Positions 57,324-64,000 of a DNA stretch of 64,000 bases are shown piece after piece. Origin of the DNA: Streptomyces lateritius (GTDB lineage: Bacteria; Actinomycetota; Actinomycetes; Streptomycetales; Streptomycetaceae); contig NZ_BMTO01000011.1 in assembly GCF_014649715.1 (NCBI RefSeq), forward strand, positions 140,979 to 204,978, read 5' to 3'. The position numbers and the translations under genes are program-made. Each line of letters opens with the position of its first letter. Position 1 is the stretch's first letter. The notes below the pieces were generated by a model, which saw nothing but the letters and a program-made list of their open reading frames with translations, was not told the DNA's origin and searched no databases.

Positions 57324-58073
57324 TCACAGCGTGCGGCGCACCCCCGCCTGGCGTTCCAGGTTGCGGAGCTGGACCGTGAGGTCGCCCTCGACTGCGGCGT
57401 GGGCGGGGCCGCTGCGGCCGATGGGCAGGACCTCCTCGCTGCGCATGTCCTCCAGCATCAGGGCGAACGCCGCGTACATCGCGACGAGCGCCACCAGGAG
57501 GCCGAGGGCCCCCGACGTGCGCGTGAGCCATTCGGCGCCGGTCAGTCCCGACAGACCGGTGGCCGCCCAGCGGGGCAGGGAGACGACCAGGACGAGCCAC
57601 AGCGCGCGCTTGGGCCGGGTCACGGCGGCCATCAGCGCCCCGAAGCAGAGGAACACCAGGTTGAAGACGCCCAGTACCTGGAGCCCGTCGGCCGCGCCGC
57701 TGAACATGACGAGCGCGTAGGCCAGCCAGCTGCCGGCGAAGACGCCCATGAGCGTCGCCGCGATCACGTCACGGGCGCCGAACGCCAGGACGCTCACCAG
57801 GAACTGCAGCGCGAAGGCGGGCAGTACGCACAGCGCGACGGCGGTGCGGGCCCCGGCCTCCAGGAGCCCGAGTTGCAGGCATCCCGTCATCACGGAGGCG
57901 ATCGCCACCGTGAAGAAGCCCAGTGGCATCGGTGAGGCGATGGGGCGCAGGTTGATCCGGGTCATCGACCGGAGGTCCGGTTCGAAGCGGCGTCCCGGGA
58001 GAGCGTCCGGCAGGCTGCCCGGCGCGTCGCCCGGAACGCCGTCGGCGCCGTCGGTGGCGGAGGCTGTACTCAT
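57324..58073 (-). CDS. GPR1/FUN34/YaaH acetate-transporter-like membrane protein
   Basis: 249 residues. A hydrophilic N-terminus of about 40 residues leads to ASPMPLGFFTVAIAS, similar to the NPAPLGL motif of the acetate channel family (SatP/YaaH), then about six membrane helices. A hydrophilic tail with Glu-rich and Arg-rich ends follows. Members move acetate or succinate across the membrane. It is cotranscribed with the amidohydrolase and esterase upstream (15-base gap), so it may handle acetate released by the esterase, which is inference. Confidence 0.8.
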   Translation of the reverse strand: MSTASATDGADGVPGDAPGSLPDALPGRRFEPDLRSMTRINLRPIASPMPLGFFTVAIASVMTGCLQLGLLEAGARTAVALCVLPAFALQFLVSVLAFGARDVIAATLMGVFAGSWLAYALVMFSGAADGLQVLGVFNLVFLCFGALMAAVTRPKRALWLVLVVSLPRWAATGLSGLTGAEWLTRTSGALGLLVALVAMYAAFALMLEDMRSEEVLPIGRSGPAHAAVEGDLTVQLRNLERQAGVRRTL

Positions 58074-58088
58074 CTGTGGATCCCTCGT

Positions 58089-59987
58089 TCAGTGCGCGAA
58101 GCAGGGGTCATGGAACGGCGGAGGCGTGTCGGGAGCGGAGCCCCGCCCGACGCGCCACCGGCGGTGCCGCTCGGACTCGGCGACGGCCTCGGCCACGAGC
58201 GAGGCCTGGGCGGCACCGCTCTGGTAGCCGCCGAAGTGGGCCACCGGGCTCCACTCGGGAGCGACCGGCGGGAGGGCCTCGTCGAGTCCCTCGTACGCCG
58301 CGCTCGCGTAGACGATGCGGCCTCCGACGACGGTGAGCACCGCTTCGATGTCGGGGATGGCGGTCTCGGGCACGGTCAGGTAGTCGTCGGACAGGATCGC
58401 GAGGTCGCCGTAAAAGCCCTCCCTCAGCACTCCCTTGACGTCCTGCTCGCCGGTGAGTCGCGCGCCGCCGCGGGTGTAGAGGCCGAGGGCGGCCTCCCTG
58501 CTGATCGGGTTGCCGGCCGGGCGGAGCGACGTGCCGCCGACGGTGCGCCCGGTCACCAGCCAGTGGAGCGCGACCCACGGGTTGTACGAGGAGACGCGGG
58601 TGGCGTCGGTGCCCGCGCCGACGGTCAGGCCGCGGTCGAGCATGGCCCGGACCGGCGGGGTGTGGGCTGCGGCCTCGGCGCCGTAGCGGTCGCGGAAGGC
58701 GGTGCCTTGGAAGGACATGCGGTTCTGGACGGACAGGGCGCCGCCGAGGGCCGCGATGCGGTCCAGGCTGTCGGTCGAGACGGTCTCCGCGTGGTCGAAG
58801 AGCCAGCGGTTGTCGCCGGGGAAGAGTCCTTCCGCCGCGAGCTTCTCGAAGACGGCCAGGTCGCGGCGGATCGTCTCGTCGTACGTCGCGTGGAGCCGGA
58901 AGCCCCAGCCGTTCTCCATCAGGAGCCGGACGGCCTGCTCGAACTCGGTCTCGTACCCCTCGGCGAGCTCGGGGCGGGGTTCGGAGAAGTTCTCGAAGTC
59001 GGCGGCGGCCCAGGTCAGGTTCTCGCCCGCGCCGTTGAGCCGGAGCCACTCGTCCCCGTCCCCGGGCTTGACCGTCTCGGTCCAGCGCTTCAGGTCGGCG
59101 AGCTCCTGACCGGCCGTCTGCGGGAAGAGGTGGTAGGCGATCCGCAGCGACAGCTCCCCCGACCTGGCGAGGTCGACGACCGTGGCGTAGTTGTCGGGGA
59201 AGTTCTGGAACCCGCCGGCGGCGTCGACCGCGGAGGTCAGCCCGAAACGGTTCAGCTCACGCAGGAAGTGCCGTGTCGACGTCCGCTTGTCGGCCTCGTC
59301 GAGGGCCGGTGCCTTGGCGAGGGTCGAGTACAGGATCAGGGCGCTCGGCGCCGCGAGCAGCACGCCGTTGGGCTCGCCGTCCCGTCCTCGTACGATCTGT
59401 CCGCCGCGCGGGTCCGGGGTGTCGCGGGTGAATCCGGCGGCCCGCACCGCGGCCCGGTTCATCAGGGCCGACTGGTAGAGGTGCAGGACGAACACCGGGG
59501 TGTCGGGGGCGGCGGCGTTCAGTTCGGCGACGGTCGGCATCCTGCGTTCGGCGAACTGTTCGGCGGTCCAGCCGCCGACCACCCGGATCCACTGTCCCTT
59601 GGGAGTGCGGCCGGCCTGCTCGCGCAGCATGGCCAGCGCGTGACGGAGGCTGCGCACCCCGTCCCAGCGCAGCTCCAGGACGTAGTTCAGGCCGCCCCTG
59701 ATGACATGCAGGTGGGAGTCGTTCAGGCCGGGGATCACCCTGCGGCCGAGGGCGTCGACGACGCGGGTCTCCGGACCGACGAGGTGGGCGAGGTCGTGGT
59801 CGTCGCCGAGGGCCGCGACCCGGCCGCCGCGGATGGCGACGGCACCCGCCTCGGGGCGGCCGGGGTCACCGGTGAACACCTTCGCGTTGCGGACGAGGAG
59901 GTCGGCGGCCCGCACGTGTTCCTTCCGCTGGGCGGGGACGACGCCCGCCACCGGCATGCTGGTGGACGGCCCGGTCACGCCACTCAT
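58089..59987 (-). CDS. Amidohydrolase (YtcJ-type)
   Basis: 632 residues. Early metal ligands are in LNDSHLHV (HxH), and the later GFRLHATYDE, FDHAETVS and GAGTDATR provide further ligands of the amidohydrolase barrel; VRNAKVFTGDP and FYGDLAILSDDYLTV are the flanking beta-sandwich. YtcJ proteins hydrolyse exocyclic amide or ester bonds of unknown compounds. Its ATG overlaps the esterase stop as ATGA, so the two are translated together. Confidence 0.9.
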   Translation of the reverse strand: MSGVTGPSTSMPVAGVVPAQRKEHVRAADLLVRNAKVFTGDPGRPEAGAVAIRGGRVAALGDDHDLAHLVGPETRVVDALGRRVIPGLNDSHLHVIRGGLNYVLELRWDGVRSLRHALAMLREQAGRTPKGQWIRVVGGWTAEQFAERRMPTVAELNAAAPDTPVFVLHLYQSALMNRAAVRAAGFTRDTPDPRGGQIVRGRDGEPNGVLLAAPSALILYSTLAKAPALDEADKRTSTRHFLRELNRFGLTSAVDAAGGFQNFPDNYATVVDLARSGELSLRIAYHLFPQTAGQELADLKRWTETVKPGDGDEWLRLNGAGENLTWAAADFENFSEPRPELAEGYETEFEQAVRLLMENGWGFRLHATYDETIRRDLAVFEKLAAEGLFPGDNRWLFDHAETVSTDSLDRIAALGGALSVQNRMSFQGTAFRDRYGAEAAAHTPPVRAMLDRGLTVGAGTDATRVSSYNPWVALHWLVTGRTVGGTSLRPAGNPISREAALGLYTRGGARLTGEQDVKGVLREGFYGDLAILSDDYLTVPETAIPDIEAVLTVVGGRIVYASAAYEGLDEALPPVAPEWSPVAHFGGYQSGAAQASLVAEAVAESERHRRWRVGRGSAPDTPPPFHDPCFAH

Positions 59988-60937
59988 GCCAGCGCCTTGC
60001 GCAGGGTGTCGACGGCGACGCCGATGGCGAGTTCCGCGGCCCGCGTCTCGCGCAGTGCGTTCAGCATGACGAAGTCGTGGATGGCTCCCTGGACGCGAAG
60101 GGCCGTGACGGGAACTCCTGCGGCGCGGAGCTTCGCCGCGTACGCCTCACCCTCGTCGCGCAGGACGTCGGCCTCCGCGGTGATGACCAGGGCGGGCGGC
60201 AGGCCGGTGAGCTGCTCGGTGGTGGCCCGCAGCGGCGAGGCGGTGATCTGGGCGCGCTCGGCCTCCTCGGTCGTGTACTGGTCCCAGAACCACCGCATGG
60301 CGTCGCGGCGCAGGAAGTAGCCCTCGGCGAACAGGTGGTACGAGTCGGTGTCGAAGGCCGCGTCGGTGACCGGGTAGAAGAGCACCTGGTGGGTGAGGCG
60401 GACGTCGCCGCGCCGCTTGGCCATCAGCGTCAGGGCGGCGGTCATGTTTCCGCCGACCGAGTCGCCCGCGACGGCGAGCCGTGTGCCGTCGAGCTCCTTG
60501 TGGTGTCCCTCGCGGGCTATCCACTGGGCGACGCCGTAGTTCTGCTCGACGGCGACGGGGTAGCGGGCCTCGGGCGAGAGGTCGTACTCCGGGAAGACGA
60601 CGGCGGCGCCGGTGCCGACGGCGAGTTCGCGGACGAGCCGGTCGTGGGTGTGGGCGTTGCCGAAGACCCAGCCGGCACCGTGGATGTAGAGGATGACGGG
60701 GAGGGGGCCCGTGGCGCCGCGCGGGCGGACGATCCGGGCGCGGACGTCGCCGGTCGGGCCGCCGTGGACGGTGATCCATTCCTCGTCGACGGCGGGCAGC
60801 GGGACACCCTCACCGTTCTGGACGTCGTCCACGGCCTTGCGGCCGTCCGCCACCGCGATCTGATGGAGGAACGGCGGCTGGGCGGTGGCGTCGGCGAAGG
60901 CCTGGGCGGCGGGTTCGAGGATCGGCCGGTTCGGCAT
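59984..60937 (-). CDS. Acetyl esterase/lipase (HSL family, alpha/beta hydrolase fold-3)
   Basis: 317 residues. HGAG oxyanion motif (ILYIHGAGWVFG), nucleophile Ser in VAGDSVGGNM, late His in AIHDFVML and Asp in EADVLRDEG give a full HSL-family triad. Hydrolyses short acyl esters; no signal peptide. First gene of the esterase-amidohydrolase-transporter operon, with AAGGAG before the ATG at 60937. Coupled to the amidohydrolase by a 4-base overlap. Confidence 0.93.
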   Translation of the reverse strand: MPNRPILEPAAQAFADATAQPPFLHQIAVADGRKAVDDVQNGEGVPLPAVDEEWITVHGGPTGDVRARIVRPRGATGPLPVILYIHGAGWVFGNAHTHDRLVRELAVGTGAAVVFPEYDLSPEARYPVAVEQNYGVAQWIAREGHHKELDGTRLAVAGDSVGGNMTAALTLMAKRRGDVRLTHQVLFYPVTDAAFDTDSYHLFAEGYFLRRDAMRWFWDQYTTEEAERAQITASPLRATTEQLTGLPPALVITAEADVLRDEGEAYAAKLRAAGVPVTALRVQGAIHDFVMLNALRETRAAELAIGVAVDTLRKALA

Positions 60938-61075
60938 GAGGGGTTCTCCTTCGTAAAGGTGTGCGGGGTGGAGCGCGGCGGTGGGGCCGGGCGCCGGGTC
61001 GCGGCCATGACCGCCGCCTCGGGCGTCGGGCGGCGTCGGGGTCCGGGGCGTCGAGGACGTCCTACACGTCCTTCG

Positions 61076-61672
61076 TCAGCCGCGCACGAGGGGGGTGTCC
61101 ACGAGGTGTTCGGCCAGGAACCACACCTGTGCCTCGCCGGTGCGGATGACGTCCGAGACGAGGAGGTCGGCGCTGCCCTCGTCGCCCTCCGCCGAGATCC
61201 GGGCGGCGGCGTCGCGCGCGTCGATCAGGATCCGCTCGTGCGCGTCGAGGAGCCGCGACAGCATGACGGGGACCTTCTCCACGCCGTCGGGCGGCCGCGG
61301 GACGGAGGTCAGCTCCGAGACGTGGCGAGGGTCTCCGACCGCGACGCCGCCGAGGCTCTGGATCCGCTCGGCCAGCGCGTCCACGATGGCCAGTTGGGCC
61401 TCGGCGTGCTTGTCCAGCATGAGGTGGAGCGAGTAGAAGGTCGCCCCGCGCATGAGCCAGTGATGCTTCTTGTAGAGGGAGTACAGGATCTGCGTGTCGG
61501 CGAGGACGTGGTTCAGCCGCTGGCAGGCGTACACGCGGGTGTCGTGGCCGAGGCCGATCGGCAGCTGCTTCAGCGTGCCGAACGCCTGGGTCTCCGCGCC
61601 TTTCTGACGCAGCAGCGGCTGGCCGCCGCCGCGCGCGGGTGCGGTGGTGGATGCGGTGATAGCGGTATCCAT
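61076..61672 (-). CDS. dps: Dps family DNA-binding ferritin-like protein
   Basis: 198 residues. The ferroxidase helices carry HHWLMRGATFYSLHLMLDKHAEAQLAIVDALAERI, with the inter-subunit iron ligands HHWxxxG...H/D. The N-terminus has a 40-residue extension. Dps stores iron as ferric mineral and shields DNA from peroxide. CCAGGAG lies before the ATG at 61672. Next to DoxX and isochorismatase-like genes, suggesting stress response. Confidence 0.94.
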   Translation of the reverse strand: MDTAITASTTAPARGGGQPLLRQKGAETQAFGTLKQLPIGLGHDTRVYACQRLNHVLADTQILYSLYKKHHWLMRGATFYSLHLMLDKHAEAQLAIVDALAERIQSLGGVAVGDPRHVSELTSVPRPPDGVEKVPVMLSRLLDAHERILIDARDAAARISAEGDEGSADLLVSDVIRTGEAQVWFLAEHLVDTPLVRG

Positions 61673-61759
61673 CGGGTACTCCTGGTGGGAAGGGTGGAGG
61701 GCCCGGCCGCCCCGGTCGGGGGCGCGGTGCGGCCGGACCCGGTCTGCGTCGGCTCGCGC

Positions 61760-62281
61760 TCAGCGCTCGCCGGGGGCGGCCGTTCGGGGTGCCGCGGAGG
61801 CCGGCCGGTGGAGGACGAGCCGGGTGAGCAGCCCGCTGCCGAGACCGGCGAGGAGTGCGAGGGCCGCCCACCACAGGGGGTACGGCGTGAGGCCGAGGGC
61901 CGCGTCGAGGGACCAGGCGCCGGGTCCGGTGGCGGCGAGCGCGGCGGCGGCGCCGATGAGGACGAGCGGGTACTCGTATCCGTCGTTCTGCACCCACAGG
62001 CCGTTGTGCCGTTTCACGGTGAGGGCGACGGTCATGACCCCGATGGCGCCGGTCGCGGCGAGCGGGGTCAGGAGGCCGGTGGCGAGCAGCAGACCCGAAC
62101 CGATCTGCCCCCCGCCCGCCGCCAGGGCCGTGAGGGCTCCGCCGCGGAAGCCGTCGGCGCGGAACTCCTCCGTGCCGCCCGCCAGTCCCCTGCCGCCCAG
62201 GTGGGAGCTGATCTTCTGCACTCCATGGCCGGCGACGAGCAGGCCCACCAGCAGACGCAGGATCAGAATGCCGGTGTCCAA
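61760..62281 (-). CDS. DoxX-family membrane protein
   Basis: 173 residues with four membrane helices. The start ILILRLLVGLLVAGHGVQKI is the DoxX signature; the core AAGGGQIGSGLLLATGLLTPLAATGAIGVMTVA follows. DoxX proteins associate with quinone or detoxification enzymes. The TTG at 62281 is used, lying 6 bases after the isochorismatase-like stop; it lacks a real ribosome site, so translation depends on coupling. Confidence 0.82.
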   Translation of the reverse strand: MDTGILILRLLVGLLVAGHGVQKISSHLGGRGLAGGTEEFRADGFRGGALTALAAGGGQIGSGLLLATGLLTPLAATGAIGVMTVALTVKRHNGLWVQNDGYEYPLVLIGAAAALAATGPGAWSLDAALGLTPYPLWWAALALLAGLGSGLLTRLVLHRPASAAPRTAAPGER

Positions 62282-62286
62282 GGAGG

Positions 62287-62949
62287 TCAGCCCGCCGCGT
62301 GCGCGCCGATGACGCTCTGCGCGTACACGACGCCCAGGCCGTACGCGCCCGCGTGGGCCTTGACGATTTCCATGACGGCGCCGTACGTCTCCTGACGCGC
62401 CCAGTCGCGCTGCAGCTCCAGGAGCACCTGCACCCAGGTCACCGGGACCGCGCCGGCGGCCACCATCCGCTGGAGGGCGTGCTCGTGGGCGGCCGGGCTG
62501 ACGCCGCCGGAGGCGTCGGAGACGACGTACACCTCGTACCCCTGCTCCAGCGCGGAGAGCGCGGGCAGCACGAGGCAGACCTCGGTCCACAGACCCGACA
62601 GGATGATCTTCTTGCGTCCGGTCGCCTTGACCGCCGCCACGAGCGCCTCGTCCTCCCAGGCGTTCATGCTCGTCCGGTCGATGACCTCGTGCTTGGGGAA
62701 CACCTCGGCGAGCTGGGGCAGCAGGGGCCCGGAGAACGACTCGGCGGCGACCGTGGTCAGGACGGCCGGCACGTCGAACGCCTGCGCCGCCTTGGCGAGA
62801 CCCACGGTGCTGTTGATGATCGCGGCGCGGTCGCCGCTGCCCGTGCCGAAGAACATCTGCGGCTGGTGGTCCACGAACAGCATGACCGCGTTGTCGGGCG
62901 TGAGGAGGTCCGCGCTCGGGGCGGCCTGCACCTGGGTGATGTCGAACAT
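62287..62949 (-). CDS. Isochorismatase-like cysteine hydrolase (YcaC type)
   Basis: 220 residues. Asp27 (FVDHQPQ) and Cys125 (GLWTEVCLVLPAL) are two members of the Asp-Lys-Cys triad; the third falls near IDRTSMNAWEDE. YcaC-type hydrolases cleave unknown amides. AAAGGA precedes the ATG at 62949. Followed directly by DoxX and then Dps, so likely an oxidative-stress unit. Confidence 0.9.
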   Translation of the reverse strand: MFDITQVQAAPSADLLTPDNAVMLFVDHQPQMFFGTGSGDRAAIINSTVGLAKAAQAFDVPAVLTTVAAESFSGPLLPQLAEVFPKHEVIDRTSMNAWEDEALVAAVKATGRKKIILSGLWTEVCLVLPALSALEQGYEVYVVSDASGGVSPAAHEHALQRMVAAGAVPVTWVQVLLELQRDWARQETYGAVMEIVKAHAGAYGLGVVYAQSVIGAHAAG

Positions 62950-63130
62950 GAGGGGTCCTTTCGGAGCGGTCGGTGGCGCGCCCGCCGCGTGAGCGGCTCG
63001 GCACGGACCGAAGCTACGACCGGCGGGACCGACCGGCTTTCCTCCCCGCGCCCAGGGGTTGGCACCACAGCGCACGACCCGCCCGGGCCCCGCCCCCGGC
63101 CCGCCCGCGACCTTCCGGACCTGGCCCTGG

Positions 63131-63706
63131 TCAGGGGGTGGTGGTGGACACCACGTACACCCGGGGTGCGGCCGGGTCGGTGAGGTCGACGGTGATGTCC
63201 TCGCTCGGGCGCGGCTTCCCCCGGCTGATGGAGGTGCCCGACCAGTCCTGGGCGGCGGGGAAGTCCCAGCCGACGATGTCGGCGTCGCGTTCGCCGACGG
63301 TGACCTCGCCAGGGACGAGCTCGGAGCGGCTGGAGCCGACCTCGTGGAGGAAGGCGTCGAGCCTGCCCGCGGTCGTCGTGAACTGGACGTACAGCCGGCT
63401 GGTCCGCCAGTTGCTGGTCTCGTAGTAGGCGACCTGCGTGCTGCCCGGGGGGATCGGGACCTCGAAGATCCGGCGCTTCATCTGGGAGGGCCAGTTGTCC
63501 CGCAGTCCCGTGGCCGAGGACTCGCGCTCCTTGTCGCGGCCGCTGTCGCGGCTCTGTCCGGCGGAGATCACCAGATAGCCGGCGGGGATGCCGACGAGCA
63601 GCACGATGATGATCGCCGTCAGCCAGCGCCGGCCGATCATGTGGCGTCGGCCCTCCGGCAGCTTGGTGCCCTGCTCGGGGGAGACGGACTGGGTGGGGAC
63701 GGTCAT
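63131..63706 (-). CDS. Membrane-anchored hypothetical protein
   Basis: 191 residues. One membrane span (LTAIIIVLLVGIPAGYLVIS) at about 29-48, then an extracellular domain with VPIPPGSTQVAYYETSNWRTSRLYVQFTT and LDAFLHEVGSSRSELVPG. Its ATG overlaps the ROK kinase stop as ATGA, so the two genes are coupled. Function unknown. Confidence 0.8.
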   Translation of the reverse strand: MTVPTQSVSPEQGTKLPEGRRHMIGRRWLTAIIIVLLVGIPAGYLVISAGQSRDSGRDKERESSATGLRDNWPSQMKRRIFEVPIPPGSTQVAYYETSNWRTSRLYVQFTTTAGRLDAFLHEVGSSRSELVPGEVTVGERDADIVGWDFPAAQDWSGTSISRGKPRPSEDITVDLTDPAAPRVYVVSTTTP

Positions 63707-64000
63707 GACTGCGGGTCCTGAGGGGTGCGGGAGGGGCGGCCTTCGGTGCCGCCCCGCAGTGCCTGGGCGTACCGCTCGTACCGCTCGTGGCGCTCCAGGC
63801 GGCGGCGGTTGGCGCGGCGGAAGCGGCGGGCGACGAGGCGGGCCATGTCGGCGGCGCCGACCATGCCGGCCTCCGGCCCGAGCTGGGCCTTGGCGATCCG
63901 GGCCTCGGGGCGGTATCCGCGGCCGGTGAGATGGCGGCGGAAGGCGTCTCGGGCGGGCCCGATCAGCAGGTCGTCGGCGGCGCTGGCGCCGCCGCCCATG
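63703..64000 (-). CDS. ROK-family sugar kinase / glucokinase (5' end outside window)
   Basis: Only the C-terminal about 98 residues are visible. GGGASAADDLLIGPARDAF and AQLGPEAGMVGAADMARL are the conserved closing blocks of ROK glucokinases (compare GlkA of Streptomyces). The tail (RRFRRANRRRLERHERYERY) is basic and longer than usual. The ATG inside GGG at 63999 is internal, not the start. Coupled by ATGA to the membrane-protein gene. Confidence 0.82.
   Translation of the reverse strand, partial: MGGGASAADDLLIGPARDAFRRHLTGRGYRPEARIAKAQLGPEAGMVGAADMARLVARRFRRANRRRLERHERYERYAQALRGGTEGRPSRTPQDPQS

Overview
The window is very GC-rich (roughly 72%), almost every codon ends in G or C, GTG and TTG starts are common, and the families present are typical actinomycete ones. 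These include LuxR regulators of the large ATP-binding (LAL) type, an F420-linked luciferase-like oxidoreductase, a fused PcaD-PcaC enzyme and a diverging XRE regulator/methionine aminopeptidase pair. All this points to a Streptomyces chromosome. I see no rRNA, tRNA, CRISPR array, complete insertion sequence or prophage.

Layout. 1-2886: the end of an FAD oxidoreductase, an inositol-phosphatase-like enzyme and a lipoate-ligase-family protein. 2938-10601: a six-gene minus-strand operon for ureide/pyrimidine breakdown, in transcription order a beta-ureidopropionase-like amidohydrolase, class III aminotransferase, dihydropyrimidinase/hydantoinase, luciferase-like F420 enzyme, NCS1 permease and amidase. 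It is preceded by a good promoter overlapping a palindrome. 10848-26335: housekeeping and accessory genes, namely an F420 PPOX protein, XRE/MAP, gamma-glutamyltransferase, P450, an unusual radical SAM protein, an L,D-transpeptidase lipoprotein, a secreted CocE-like hydrolase, a decayed amino-acid ABC ATPase, a GDPD, exonuclease III and an MBL hydrolase. 26388-27656: PcaDC of the beta-ketoadipate pathway.

27894-34736 is the most unusual locus. It encodes a GntR/UTRA regulator, an AprB-like two-cluster ferredoxin, a nitrate/sulfonate-type ABC importer whose binding protein carries a C-terminal NosL-like extension, and an AprA-like flavoprotein fused to about nine HEAT repeats. The genes are tightly packed, with several ATGA overlaps. 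It looks like an uptake-plus-redox module for a small, possibly sulfur-containing, substrate that I cannot name.

34982-43491: small stress and regulatory genes (PPOX, STAS, winged helix, LysE exporter, two CBS proteins), an accessory stretch with a frame-disrupted gene and strong hairpins, and two alpha/beta hydrolases around an AraC regulator. 43665-56787 is a long minus-strand block. A sugar-type ABC importer without its own ATPase is coupled to a LuxR/AAA regulator, followed by a hydrolase, a luciferase-like monooxygenase and its FMN reductase, then a second LAL regulator and a PucR regulator. 56873-64000: a GNAT protein, an acetate-transporter-like membrane protein, an amidohydrolase coupled to an esterase, Dps, DoxX plus an isochorismatase-like hydrolase, a membrane-anchored protein and the end of a ROK sugar kinase.
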